A DNA stretch of 64,000 bases from Prorocentrum cordatum (Eukaryota; Sar; Dinophyceae; Prorocentrales; Prorocentraceae): the NCBI GenBank assembly GCA_963575745.1, contig CAUYUJ010014258.1, forward strand, positions 1 through 64,000, written 5' to 3'. Position numbers and translations under genes: made by a program. Below, piece after piece: positions 32,385 through 43,105 of this stretch. The notes below the pieces were generated by a model. That model was given only the letters and a program-made list of their open reading frames with translations, ran no database searches and had not been told where the DNA came from. Numbering within the stretch: position 1 is the stretch's first letter; each line of letters begins with the position of its first letter.

Positions 32385-32930
32385 CCTGATGGAATGCGAT
32401 GGCGCTGCTTCGGTGGACGGGGGCGCAGGCCATGGCGAAGGCGTCGTGCTTCCAGACAGCTGGGATGGCAGGTTCGGTGTTTTCGATTCAGGAGGTCCAC
32501 CAAACGCTTGGTGGGGTCCAGCTATGCATGCGCAAAGCGGCGCCTTCCTTTGTTGTCTTCGGCTCTTGCGATTTTGACCGTGATGGACGTGCTCGCGGCG
32601 GCGTGGCGACCGTGGCCCAGTTATCCATGTCCTTTTCCTCGTCTGCTACGTTGTCTCCCCTGTTCGGGGGGAGAGTGCTCAAGACGGTCTTGCATGGCGA
32701 GCAACAGGAGTATGGCGCTATAATATCCACCACCATGATCTGTCAGGTGCCGATGTGGCGAAAATTGCTACTGAAATGAAGCTGGACTTGGCGTGGGCTC
32801 GAAGTGATCCAAGGACGAGGCTTGTGGTGGTTTGTGGACAGTTCATTTTCGCCTTCCATGCTCCATTCCAGCAACAATGCGTGCGCGCACGTGCAATAAT
32901 TGATGGCGACGCTAAGCCCTATGCTTGAGA
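32385..32930 (+). pseudogene. AP-type endonuclease domain of the second LINE-type element
   Basis: WNAMALLRWTGAQAMAKASC (from 32390) corresponds to the WNxR start. GSVFSIQEVHQTLGGVQLCM holds the catalytic QE-H box (about 32475-32530), followed by FVVFGSCDFDRDGRARGGVA. A frameshift near 32770 leads to DLAWARSDPRTRLVVVCGQF and IFAFHAPF, an eroded GDFNF box (Asp to Gln, Asn to Ile). The final SDH box appears eroded as ISDRAAS at about 33075 in a further frame. It would nick the target for target-primed reverse transcription; this copy is inactive by frameshift and motif loss. Confidence 0.65.
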
Positions 32931-32974
32931 TTGCGACTTAAGAGGCCGCCCGCTTCTGCACAGAAATTCATACC

Positions 32975-33633
32975 TTGGCGCAGTTGGACAGTGTGTGGCT
33001 TTCGGAGCCTGACTGGGTTACCTGTCTACTCCAACTACGGTGGTATCCGCTTCCGACGATCTGTCCGCCCAGGATATATCCGACCGCGCTGCTAGTCGGG
33101 TTCGCGTACAAAACCGGCCAGCGGATGCACCCTATTACAGGTCAGCACCGTCCATGGTCTGCAAGCGCGAGCAGTTTCGCACTTGTTTGGGTGCGTTCTT
33201 GCGACGGGATGAACCTGCTGCCATGTCTCATCCGCGTCAGCTTGAACGGTGGGAGGGCCTCACTGATGGTGCGGCGTACGACGCTCTCCAGCAGCTCCTC
33301 GTGGACGCCCCTCGTAATACCTCTGCCCGTCAGGTCTTCGCGCGACGCATGGCTCGTGCGATGGGGCGACACAACGCGTCTCTGGCGCGACAGGTTTGCA
33401 GTGCATCGGAATCTGCGCGTTCGTGTGTGGATGTGGACCTTACTTCGTGTGGGATTCGTTTCGTCGCTCCATCGGCATCCCAAGCTGGGGTGGAGATTGT
33501 GCAACGTGCGGCTGCTGATCAAGAGTTGGAGGGCCTTCGCCGCGCGGCCTTTCTGGCCCGCGGGCGCGCGATGCCGTCGGCGCGCGCTATTTCGGCGAAT
33601 CCAAGGTACACTTGCGAAGGGATGACGTTTTGA
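32975..33633 (+). pseudogene. Linker between endonuclease and RT of the second LINE-type element
   Basis: The frame from 33040 to 33633 begins with the SDH-like ISDRAASRVRVQNRPAD and continues as EQFRTCLGAFLRRDEPAAMS, WEGLTDGAAYDALQQLLVDA and RQVFARRMARAMGRHNASLA. This helical, Arg-rich segment matches the expected place of the N-terminal RT extension. It ends at a stop at 33631-33633; a gap of shifted frames follows to 33821. Confidence 0.5.
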
Positions 33634-33820
33634 GCGATGAAGGTCAACGACGTCACCCGCGCCCGCTCCCTGGGCGAGCTCGACGCTCGGGCCCGCTACT
33701 GGGCGCCGAAATCGGCCCGCCCGCCGTCATTCCCGAGACGCGCGGAGCGCTGCGTCGAGAGGTTCATCTTCCCGTGATCGTGCGACCACACGGTGCCGTC
33801 GTCTCACGCTCTGCTATCGC

Positions 33821-34906
33821 GTGGGTTGTCTCGGCTTGCTCACTCGCAGTCCGTTCCGAGTGTCCATGGGCTCGCGTGCTCTGCCCGGGCTGCCCGCCCC
33901 CGCGGGGCTCGTGCGTTGTGGGGCGCGCGCGCGCGTCTGGTTTATGGATGGGCAGCACCTCGGCGCTGCGGCGGGAGCTGCCGCGCAGGCTTTCCAATCC
34001 AGGGGCTGCCGGGCTAGCGGCGACGACGAAGTGGGGGTCACGCGCGCACCAGGCGCCGTCGGGGCTCTGGGACTGCGCAGCGCGGACATGCAGATCCGTT
34101 CGGCTACATTCAACGCAGGCTTCGTTCCAATCGTTCGGCAGACTACCTCGGCCACTCAGCGGTGCTTTGATGCTGGGCGGCAGATCGCATCCAACATCCT
34201 TGAGCTGGGCGTGGTTGCCAGGTCAGCGTGGCCCATGCCCGAGGTTGTGTCCCGGCAGTCGATCCCTGTGGCGCTGGATTGCTGTCGGGCATTCCCCGGT
34301 CGCAGCCAGGAGTGCCTCTTCGCGGTTCTCGACGGGCTGCGCTTGCCGTCTGCTTTCTTGGCGGCAATTCGGTCGCTCTGCGCCGTCGTCATTGTTGTTG
34401 GGCGTGCTGGCGGGGTTGCTGAGGATTTATTTCGCACCCTCGGTGGGGCCAGTCAGGGGCGCGCGCTATCAGGCTGCTCATCTCCTGTCGTGACTTCGCC
34501 ATTCCCGGAAGACCTTCGCCTAGAGCTCGAATGCAGTGGTGGAGGTGTCAGTCGGGCATTTGCGGACGATATCAGGAGGGAGTTATTCGAGAAGATAGGC
34601 GCGCGCTTTCTCGCGAAGGTTGCGGTCGTGGCGGAGAGGGTCGCGAATCTGAGGCTCGCGCCGCCGGAGTGCATCCTGATTCCTCTCCAGGGGGTGCTCG
34701 GGCCGCCGATCCACTGTCAAATCCAGTCGTTCCTTCGCGAGGTCATCCCGGCCTGGTCGGACTTCGAGGTTGGGGGATCGGCTTTTGTGCCTGGGCGTGT
34801 TGCCCGGCCCTGCAGCTGCCATCCCGCAGTCTTGGGCGCCCCCCGGGGCGAATCGCAAGATGTGGGTGGCGGCCCGTCGCGGCCTCCTCCGCGCCGACGT
34901 CCCTGA
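33821..34906 (+). CDS. Reverse transcriptase domain of the second LINE-type element
   Basis: An open 361-codon segment with RT motifs in order and spacing: motif A VALDCCRAFPGRSQECLFAV (about residues 149-168, catalytic Asp present), ILVV-type strand VIVVGRAGG, motif B LGGASQGRALSGCSSP (about 207-222, Gln-Gly present) and motif C VSRAFADDIRREL (about 243-255, Asp-Asp present). The part before residue 100 is low-complexity and may not be original. It lies between the endonuclease/linker and the Cys/His-type domain, as in LINE ORF2 proteins, which copy the element RNA at the nicked target. The reading is only a fragment of the ancestral ORF2, so I do not claim it is expressed. Confidence 0.75.
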   Translation: MGCLGLLTRSPFRVSMGSRALPGLPAPAGLVRCGARARVWFMDGQHLGAAAGAAAQAFQSRGCRASGDDEVGVTRAPGAVGALGLRSADMQIRSATFNAGFVPIVRQTTSATQRCFDAGRQIASNILELGVVARSAWPMPEVVSRQSIPVALDCCRAFPGRSQECLFAVLDGLRLPSAFLAAIRSLCAVVIVVGRAGGVAEDLFRTLGGASQGRALSGCSSPVVTSPFPEDLRLELECSGGGVSRAFADDIRRELFEKIGARFLAKVAVVAERVANLRLAPPECILIPLQGVLGPPIHCQIQSFLREVIPAWSDFEVGGSAFVPGRVARPCSCHPAVLGAPRGESQDVGGGPSRPPPRRRP

Positions 34907-35810
34907 GCGCCTTGCACTGCCTCGCCCGTGCGCTTCCTACGACGGGGCACGTGGCGCAGATCCTCCCGTTGCCGACCCGGATCCCGCGCTTCGACATCCG
35001 CGTCCTGTTTCGGCTGATGCTGCTTCGTGGTGGTGCGATTCGCTACGTGGACTTCTTTTGCCTTGGCCGCTGGGGCGGTCTGAAGCTTCGCTCGCTGGCC
35101 GTTTCCCCCGTGGCTGCGGCTGTTCGGTTGACCTTGGCCACGCGCCCTGGACATCGGCGTCATCAGCAGCAATTCTGTATTATCTTGGAGCGGTGGATTC
35201 AGCGTCGCCCCCTTCGCGGCCCGGCCGGTGGCGGGTTGCCGCCGCCCTTCTGGGCTTCGACGTCGCGCGTGGAGTGTCTCGAAGCTGCGGCGGATGCCGC
35301 TCGGATACCATGCGCGGTTAAGTTGCGTGTTCTTGCTTGCAAGCCTGAGGCGCGTGGGCTGGGGCAGAAGGTGGCGTGCTCTGCGTGTCTCAGTGACGTC
35401 GTGCGTCGTTTCCTCGCCGCCTGCGATGGCGCAGACTCCTCGTTGGTGGGCGCGATCGTGCGCCGCCTGGCCGAATGGTTTCCTCATCGGCTTCATAATC
35501 TTCGGCAGGACTCGCGCAGCTCGCAGCATTAAACTGCGCTCGTGCCCTGTCGCGTGGGTGTTCAGCATTTTGCGTGCTCTGGTCGGTGGGTGGCTCACTT
35601 CAGCTGGGATCGCCGCGACTGGGGCGCTGCGGAGCTCTATCTTTGGGCGTGAAGATGGCTTTGATGAGGTCGGTCACTATTGGGAATGTCGTGGCCTCGC
35701 ACGGGGTATTGCTGCAGCCAGGTCTGGTGGGCATCATCCACTTGCTGGGGATGTTCAGGACAGGTGGGGGCTCCGTGGTGCATTCGACGACGACTTGCTG
35801 AACACACTGC
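34907..35810 (+). pseudogene. Post-RT domain of the second LINE-type element
   Basis: A frame open to 35532 gives FDIRVLFRLMLLRGGAIRYV and KLRVLACKPEARGLGQKVAC. A second frame (35228-36109) contains LVGGWLTSAGIAATGALRSS and DEVGHYWECRGLA at about 35580-35700, an eroded version of the W-x-T-S-x-R...C-x-x-G-C...D-x-x-HYxxC segment that closes many LINE proteins; the first cysteines are lost. Two frames overlap, indicating at least one frameshift. Confidence 0.5.
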
Positions 35811-38000
35811 TCGATGCCATCATCTACCGCGCTGTTCGCCATTTGGGTTTTGTCCCGCCAGGTGCCCTATTTGATGCTGCTCGCGGTGCTCCCAAAGTTC
35901 GTGCGCCGGCGCGCCCTGGTGGCTGTCGGGCGCGGCGTGGTTCTCGGCGCCCGATGGTTTTTTCGGAGCTCTCACGACCGGTGCCTCCGCCCGCCGCTGC
36001 CCCCTGCCCCTTCACGTGCCGACGTTGCCTTGGGCGAGGTACCGCATGGTCGCCGCTTCACCTGCGGCGTGTTACCACGTCGCGTGCGCTTTCCAATGAG
36101 TGGAGGTGAGAAGTGGCATGCGCCGCCTGCCCCTCGCCTTGATGATGCGGATGCTCAGGAACCTTTACAGGTGCTGTTCGCGAAGGCTTCTTCGTGGGCG
36201 CTCAATGGGTTGCCCTCCATTCTACTGGAAGGCATCTTGAGCGCCGGCTTCGACGATATGAGGGCGGGGGACTTGCTGCGTCGACGATCTCGTCAGTTAC
36301 TGGGGCTTGGAGGAGCTTTTCTTGGTGAGGGCTGCGTTGGCCGCCGCTGCCTGCCGCGCGGCCTGGCGCAACTCGGCCGTTGGGCGGGCTCGCCTTCAGT
36401 CGCGCCTGTGCCTACCTCGGCGTGGTCGAGGCCATCTGCGGCTTCTTGCGCTGCGTGCCCGCGCGGAGGGGGGCCTGCTGCGGCGAATCGTGGCCGTGAG
36501 TCCCTCCGGCAACGGCGAGACATGAGCGCCTCTGTGAGCTCCCGTGCTCCTCGCGCCCTGCGTCGTCTTCGCGCGCTGCTGTTGCCTGCTCAACTTTCTG
36601 ACTGCGCCTCGCTTGAGTGAGATGTTGGGTTTGAGCCTCTTCTCGCCACCTCGCCGGGAGGTGTCCCTGGTGCGCTTGCCAGCAGCTCAGGCAGATGGTC
36701 TCTGGCGTTCGCGCTATGTCAGACAGTTTGGTACTCTGCTTCCCTGCGACGTGGGCAGCTTCCATCTCATATTGGCACGCCATGTCCGATTCATCGTGCT
36801 CGGCGGCTGCTCGCCCCGCGCCAGCGTGGGCGCGAACGCCTTCGCCAACGCGGGTGGGCTGCTGATATCTCTCGCGCGCGCCGTGCTGAGCAGGGCGACA
36901 TCTTGGGCATTCGGAGGGCGGCCAGCATGGGGGCGTCGGTGGGTTCCCACCGATTGTCAAATTTATCCCAGCACTTCTTCGGGGTGCTGAGCATTGTGGC
37001 TCTCCGAGTGGGGATGGCGCATCTCCGATTGACGCGGGGGTCTTCCCCCTGATGAAGCAGAGGGCAGTGTGGGCCTGGATGGATATCCCATCCCGTCGGC
37101 GGAGGACATCGCGAGTATGGAGTCGGAGTCTGAATCTGGCAGACAGCGAGCCGCTGGTCTGCAGGGTGGAATGGAAGCATCTTTCGAAGGTGAAGTGATG
37201 GGTCATGGAGAATCTGCGCGCCACTTCGGCGCGATCTTTCCTGGCTGCGAGTGCGTTGCCTGCGGCGGTGGATCGCTATCGTGCGGAGGGCGATGATCTG
37301 CAGCCTGGCCCAGGGGCTGCGGATTCTGTTTTGCGTCCATCTGTGGCGGTTGATCATGCCGATGGTGGGGCGGTGGCGAACGACATTGAGGAGGGGGGCG
37401 CGCGAAACGCGCGGCGCAACGCTTCTTTGCAGTCTGCTCGTGTTGTCGCCGCGGCCAGGCGGCCGCGGCCAGCAACCTCGCGCGGCGTGCTTCGACCGGC
37501 TGATGGTTCAGCTGGTGGAGCGACCGTCCAAGCAGTGGGCGATGGTGTTCTCGGCACGTCGGCCGGCGCCCCGGCGGAGGCGGGGGCGACCCCCCCGCGG
37601 CCTTTGCATGTTGCCTGCCACCGTGGGCCTGTTGAGGGGGCTCGTCCTCCTCCTCCTCCTCCTCCTCCTGGCGGCGTGAGTGGCTCTGTGCTGTCGCCCA
37701 TGTCGGTTGGAGGTCCAACAGAGGCGAGGACTTTCCCCGCGGCCTCGCGTGGCCCCGATGTAGTGCCGGCTTCCGGGCGGCGTAGACGTCGGGTTCGTTG
37801 GCGCTCCAGGCGGCCGGGCGTCGCGGCCGATGCTATGGGCTGAGAGTGCTGCCTTCCCGGACTTCGGCCTTCATCCTGATTCTGAAGTTCCAGCTCACTG
37901 TGAGGAGTTGGCGGTGTTCACTGGAAGGTTGTCTTCGCTCCAAAGCCTTGACCCTGACGGCTTCGCAGCGGCGCGCCGCTGGTTAACGATGGCGCTATGA
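35811..38000 (+). pseudogene. Coding-like region of unknown function
   Basis: Plus-strand frames with GC-ending codon bias follow each other: 35814-36620, 36544-36990, 37205-37843 and a short piece at about 37836-37999 reading AESAAFPDFGLHPDSEVPAH and AVFTGRLSSLQSLDPDGFAA. The third contains a run of eight prolines (PPPPPPPPGG). I recognise no domain. It could be the 3' part of the second LINE-type element or a separate decayed element. Confidence 0.35.
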
Positions 38001-38319
38001 TTGCCAGTGCAGCTCTCGTGGATGTACGTCAAGATGGACATGCTGGCGCTGCTGGTTCGCAGTCCCCTGGGCCAGACGCACTTCCTGCTTCTCCGCTGTT
38101 TCCTTGCGCTTTGGGGGATGAGGGTGTCAAGCCGTGTTCCGCCGACCAGTTCAACATGTGCATGCAGATGATGTTGGCTGAAGATGATGGTGCTGAATCT
38201 CTTCTGGACGCGATGGACCTGCGTTGCGTTCTAACATACAACAACAAGTGACAGAGCCTGACCGCTTCATGCAGGCGGCCGCAGAGGAGGAATAGGCGTG
38301 CGATTCTTTCTTGTAGGTC

Positions 38320-38724
38320 TTGCCAGGCGCTGGTCGCTCCGCTGCTGGCGACCAGAATCATGAGGATCACCCGCAGCCTGTGGGTCATGGTGTCCGCCCA
38401 CCCCCGATGGTGAACGACGAGGACATCGACTGCGTCATGGGCGTCTTCGACGGCTTCGCCGTCGCCGTCGCCGAGCAGTCGGGCGACGGCTTGGTCGACG
38501 ACTTCATCGGCGGGGGGCAGGTCGGGGTCTCCGACGCGTCCTCGGGGACAGGCTCCGCGGTGGGCGCGGGCAGCGCGCGCCGACCGGCGTTGGCGAGCCG
38601 TCGCTGGGCCTCCAGCGCGGCCTCGTCCATCCTTTTTTCTTATACGCAATTCCCCCGTCGCGCCTCGAGACGGGTAGGTCGGGCAGACCAGGCGATTCGC
38701 CTGCGACGTCTTCGCCAGTTATGA
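38320..38724. other. Small segment with strong GC3 bias, strand undecided
   Basis: The plus frame reads MVNDEDIDCVMGVFDGFAVA and AEQSGDGLVDDFIGGGQVGV. The minus frame 38630-38385 reads MDEAALEAQRRLANAGRRAL, then PAPTAEPVPEDASETPT. Both have almost only G/C at third positions over about 200 bases. The minus reading has an N-terminal-like start and a possible gtgggc donor near 38395, so it might be a first exon. I cannot decide and recognise neither. Confidence 0.3.
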
Positions 38725-39075
38725 TCCTGAAGCTTGAAATTTACAATACTTTCACGGATGGAGGGCGGGTCGTTTTCAAAATGTGACTCCCGCGCAGAAG
38801 GCTGGCCGTTTTCAAAATGTGGCTACTCGCGGTGTAGGCGTCCCCACATTTTTTTTGGGGGGGGGGGGCGATTTGGGATCGTCAGGTCGCATCAGAGACG
38901 TTGTCTTGTGGCATTGAAGTCCCACAAACTCTGATTTGCAGTAAAGATCGTTTTCCAGGAGCTTATGCAGAGGGAACCTGAAGGGAGGGATTTTTGCAAC
39001 ATCGTTGACAAGTCCTGGGTTTCTAGTGGTCGTCGTCCTCCTCCTCCTCCTCCTCCTCCTCCTCTTTCTCTTCCT
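38722..39075 (+). repeat. Composite repeat: ~82-bp-type units plus CTC array, copy 1
   Basis: Starts tgatcctgaagcttgaaa and carries two partial units with cgttttcaaaatgtg. After a G12 run it has gggagggatttttgcaacatcgttgac and then (CTC)n from 39041. The same order occurs on the minus strand at 43925-43106 and in part at 45870-46170. Confidence 0.7.
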
Positions 39076-39317
39076 CCTTTTTCTCCTCCTCCTCCCCCCT
39101 CCCGACCCCTGCGACACGCACAGAACGCACTGAGGGCTCCGCCCCCCCCCGCCCCCCCCCCACACCAGCGCAGGCCACCAGAACAGGCCCGCCCCTGGGC
39201 GGCTGTTCGCGTTCGCCTTGCCTGGCCTCCGGCGCCAGGAGAGAGGAATACCGATAGCAAAGTACGATGACGATGCACATTCTTGCAATCGCGACTGCAA
39301 AGTACGATGACGAGGCG

Positions 39318-39655
39318 CCACTCGCAGTTCTCTTCGCGCCCTCTCGCCCTCGCGCCGCCGCCCGCGGGAAAAGGGCACATTTCCCGCGGGCACATTTTGC
39401 ACATTTTTCGATTGCACATTTTTGCAATTGCGATTTTCACAACATGCAGCTCGGGTCTGATCAGTTTGAGCACTGCCCGCTTCCGCGGAGACCCGGATTC
39501 AAGATGTGGATGGCGCTACATCAGCGCTCTTCGGCCAGAACGGCGGCAGACATTGACGCAGGTCGCCTAACTTCGCGCATCGCCCCCCCGCGATGCGCAA
39601 CTCGCAGTTCTCTTCGCGCCCCTTCGCGCCGCCGCCCGCGGGAAAAGGGCGGCAG
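39318..39655 (+). repeat. Direct duplication of a ~55-bp GC-rich word
   Basis: actcgcagttctcttcgcgc...ccgccgcccgcgggaaaagggc occurs at about 39319-39376 and 39600-39650. Between them are several cacattttgcacattttt words. Confidence 0.75.
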
Positions 39656-39757
39656 TGCAGGCACGGACCACGACGCGCCAGGCGCGATTACCTTCGCGCC
39701 CCCGGGGGGGGGACCCTCGCCCGGCGTGCGCGGGCCGCCGGCGTGCGCACTCCTCCC

Positions 39758-39960
39758 GGAGGAGGAGGAGGAGGAGGAGGAGGAGGAGGAGGAGGAGGAG
39801 GGAGGAGGAGGAGGAGGAGAGGAGGAGGAGGAGGAGGGAGGAGGAGGAGGAGGAGAGGAGGAGGAGGAGGAGGAGGAGGAGGAGGAGGAGGAGGAGGAGG
39901 AGGAGGAGGAGGAGGAGGAGGAGGAGGAGGGGAGGAGGAGGAGGAGGGGGAAGAGGAGGG
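39758..39960 (+). repeat. (GAG)n array
   Basis: About 200 bp of gag triplets with occasional extra g. The Glu-, Gly- and Arg-rich open frames of 39267-40544 and their antisense counterparts are artefacts. Confidence 0.97.
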
Positions 39961-40914
39961 GGGAGCACGGCAAGCGCACCCACTCGGCGTGCGCGGGCCG
40001 CCGGGCCCGAGAGACCGAGGGCAGCGCGCCCCAGGCCGAGGCCCCCTTGGCGGCGCCAGCCCCCGCGCGGTGGCAGGGAGGGCCCTCGACGGTCCAAGGT
40101 TTTTCAGGAGGGGAAAAATCACACAGACACAATTCGTCGTCGATTCCCCAGAAAAGATGGGAAACTATGGGAAGTGTGGGGGGGAAGACGGAAACCCAGA
40201 AAATACGGGAAGATATGGGGGATCCTTTTAGTTGTGTATGTTTATTTGTGTGTCCCAGGGCCCCTTCAGTCTTGCGCCCCCGACGGAAGGTAATAGGCGC
40301 AAGGCGTCGCCACCCGTGGTGGCGGGGAGGGCGCGCGGGCGCAGGTCTGACGAAGAGCCAGTTCGGCCGAAGAGCCCCTGGTGGGCGAACAAAAGCCACC
40401 TGCGCTCATCATGCAACGCGCACGCACCAGCATCCCTTTAGATCGGGGGCTCCTTTCCCTGCTCCCCGCCTCTCTGGGCCCCTGCCCCGCCCCCCCGACC
40501 GACTCCCCCCCCCTCTCCTTTCCCAGGGGGCGAGGGGCAGGTGAGGGTGGCAGGCGTGCTTGGTCGCACGATTCGACTTCGCGGCAAAGGTTGCATTCGG
40601 GAGCTCAGAGGCACCAAGAGGCCAAGTGAGCGACGGACGGAAACGGGGCGTGAGGGCGCGCGTGCGTGCTCTTTCCTCCACGCGGTGTGCCACCCTTGCG
40701 GCCCGTGCGTAAGGCCTGTTTTTCTTCCGTCGCTGAGCTGGTGATGCCACCTCTTCTATCCCTCCACCGTCGCCTCGGCAGGGCGACTGGCATGCCGACA
40801 AGGCGCACGGAGTCGGCAAGTACATCCATACCGACGGCTCCACGCAACCTCCCGCTCGTGGTGCGGTCGAAGAGGCAGCAGAGGTTTGTCTTGCATGTGT
40901 AGAGATTTCTCAGC
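39961..40914. other. Spacer, no gene seen
   Basis: GC-rich and mixed DNA with a few short A/G-rich patches (40130-40215). Overlapping open frames lack domains or consistent codon bias. Confidence 0.5.
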
Positions 40915-41055
40915 CTGCTCCCTTTCTCTCTCTCTCTCTCTTCCCTTCCTCTCTCTCTTTCCCGCTTTCTCATTCTCAGTCTCATTCTCATTATCATCGT
41001 CATGAACACTCTCTCTCTCTCTCTTTTCCTCTCTCTCTCTCTCTCCTCTAGTGCC
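40915..41055 (+). repeat. (CT)n-rich pyrimidine tract
   Basis: ctctctctct runs at 40924-40944 and 41010-41045 separated by tctcattctcagtctcattctc. Confidence 0.9.
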
Positions 41056-41400
41056 TTCTGCCTGGCCCTCATTTTCTTGGTCTGCCTCGACTTGTCTCGC
41101 ATTCTACCGTCTGCCTCTGTTACCCAATGTTATCGCTTACTTTTAGTGTCTGCCTATGCCCTCGTCCACCCTCAGCGCACCCCACTTGGTCTTTGACTCC
41201 CACTCATTCCTATTCGCTCTCCCGCCCCTCCTACGTCTCTTCTTCTCCTTCCTGCTCCCATTTGTCGTAGGTGTCATCCTCTCGGTCTCCCTCCTTCGTC
41301 TCCGTCCTACTCCTCACCTAATTTCTTTATGCGTAACTTCTCCCAGTCGCACCCCCAAACGAGTCGGCAGGGCGGGCAGGCGTTTTTCTAGAGCGCTTGT

Positions 41401-41540
41401 GATCCTGAGTATTGAACCTCCAAAGATGGAGGGCGGGCCGTTTTCAAAATGTGGCTCTCGCCTGAGCGCCGCGTACATTTGTCTTACACAATTGCAGCAG
41501 TTTCACGGGTGGAGGGCGATTCCTTTTCAACATGTTTTGT
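41401..41540 (+). repeat. ~82-bp-type repeat, truncated copy
   Basis: gatggagggcgggccgttttcaaaatgtggctctcgcc followed by gcgccgcgtacatttgt and a second partial unit ggtggagggcgattccttttcaacatgt. Same family as 43555-43910 in opposite orientation. Confidence 0.75.
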
Positions 41541-41544
41541 ACAA

Positions 41545-42360
41545 TCCGGAGAGTAGGCCTACCTTAGGCCTAGCCATAGGATCTGCCCCTAGGGCCTACC
41601 CGTAGGCCTACCCTAGGCCTACCCCTATGGCCTACCCGTAGGCCAGCCCTAGGCCTATCCCCTTATGGTCTACTCCTAGACCTGACCTAGGGCTAACCCC
41701 TAAGGGTCTACCCCTAGGCCTACCCCAGGCTTGCCCCTATGGCCTACCCCTAGGCCTACCATATGCTTACCCCTAGGGCCTACCGCTAGGCCTACCCCTG
41801 GCCTGCCCCTAGGGCTTATCTCTAGCCCTACCCTTGGCCTCTACCCTTGGGCCTACCCCTAGGCCAATCCTAGGCCTACGCCTAGGGCCTACCCCAAGGC
41901 CCACCTTAGGCCTACCCCTAGGGCCTACCCCCAGGCCTACCCCTAGAGCCTACCCCTGCGGCCTACCGCTAGGCCTACCCACTAGGGCCTACCCTTAGGG
42001 ACCACCCCTAAGCCTACTCATGGCCTACCCCAAGGGCTGACCCCTAGTCTTGTTCCCAGGGCCTACCTTTCGGGTCTAACTCTATCCCTACTGTAGACCT
42101 AGCCCTAGTGCTAAGGTCTAGACCTAGGGTGGGCCTTCCTCGAGGCGTTTCTTTTGTCCGAGGCCTACTCGAGGCCTACTCCCAGGGCCTCTCTAGACCT
42201 AGCGTAGGCTTCCACCTAGGCTCACCTCTAAGCTTACCCTCATGACCCCCAGGGCCTACGCCCCGACCCTACGTCCCGGGACTACGCCCAGTCATACGCC
42301 CAGGCCTTACGTCTTGGGCTTACCTCTAAGCCCGACCCCTAGGCTTACCTGTAGTGCTTA
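41545..42360 (+). repeat. CCTACCCCTAGG-type short tandem repeat, block 1
   Basis: About 800 bp of cctacccctaggc/cctagggc words with a period of about 12 or its multiples. Rich in CCTAGG. No telomere heptamer TTTAGGG repeat is present. Confidence 0.9.
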
Positions 42361-42469
42361 CCCCGAGGCCCAGGACTTACCACATCTCTTGTACCGCATA
42401 CATGGCAGCATATATGTTGCACAACAAAGATCGCACAACGTCGATTGCACCACACAGATCGCACACACT

Positions 42470-42740
42470 TGAATGTCCCGCCCCACCGACCAGACCCGTC
42501 CGTAAGGGTCTGGCTCGCTCGACCAGGCCCAGCCTTTGGGGCTCTCGCGTGCCATCCGGACGATGCAGCACACTTCACTCCATGCTTTAGCTTCCGTCCG
42601 CCCGACCCGACGCGCCCGTGAGGGCTTGGCCCGCTCGTTCAGGCCTAGCTGTTGGGCCTCTAGCGTGCCATCCGGACGATGCATTACTCTATACTTCAAT
42701 GTCCCGCCCGCCCGACCCGACCCGCCCGTGAGGTTGGCTC
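42470..42740 (+). repeat. ~118-bp tandem repeat, about 2.3 copies
   Basis: ccatccggacgatgca occurs at 42551 and 42671. The preceding block cgacccg(t/c)ccgtgagggtctggc...gctc recurs at about 42490, 42605 and 42716. Confidence 0.75.
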
Positions 42741-42977
42741 CCTCCCTCGCTCTGGGGGGGGGCAAGCTCGACCCGCGCCGACCCGCTCCGATGGGGGCCC
42801 CGACCCGCCCCAGGGGGCCTCGAAGGCTCCGACCCGCCCCGGGTGGCCCTGGGGTCGCTGGGGGGTCCCGGGGCGCCCTGGGCGGTTGCCGACGGGGGCC
42901 CGCCTCGTCACCACGAGGGGGCTCCTCAGCTCTGGAAGACGGTGCGGCTCGGCATCGGGCGGGGTTCGTGGGCCTGA

Positions 42978-42978
42978 A

Positions 42979-43044
<66 letters not shown>

Positions 43045-43050
43045 GTCGTT
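42978..43050 (+). repeat. (GTC)n array
   Basis: About 24 gtc triplets, with gtt in two places, after cctgaa. Confidence 0.97.
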
Positions 43051-43105
43051 GTGGCCGTCCCGCGCGCCAGCCAGGCTTGGCCGGACGAGGAGGCCACTGG
43101 GTAGG

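Larger units (their letters stand above)
30981..38000 (+). mobile_element. Second LINE-type (non-LTR) retrotransposon
   Basis: Plus-strand order: 5' region beginning with the spliced-leader-like sequence, ORF1-like coiled-coil protein (31150-31791), a region with small fragments (31780-32370), endonuclease (32385-32930), linker (32975-33633), RT (33821-34906, catalytic motifs present), post-RT domain with an eroded Cys/His segment (34907-35810), and 2.2 kb of coding-like DNA of unknown function. Less decayed than the first copy in its RT but still broken by frameshifts and stops. Its 3' end is not defined; it may finish near 38000 or further on. Confidence 0.78.

Noticed and set aside
41545-42360. 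Internal telomeric repeat
   Set aside because: The repeated word is CCTACCCCTAGG; there are no runs of CCCTAAA or TTTAGGG.
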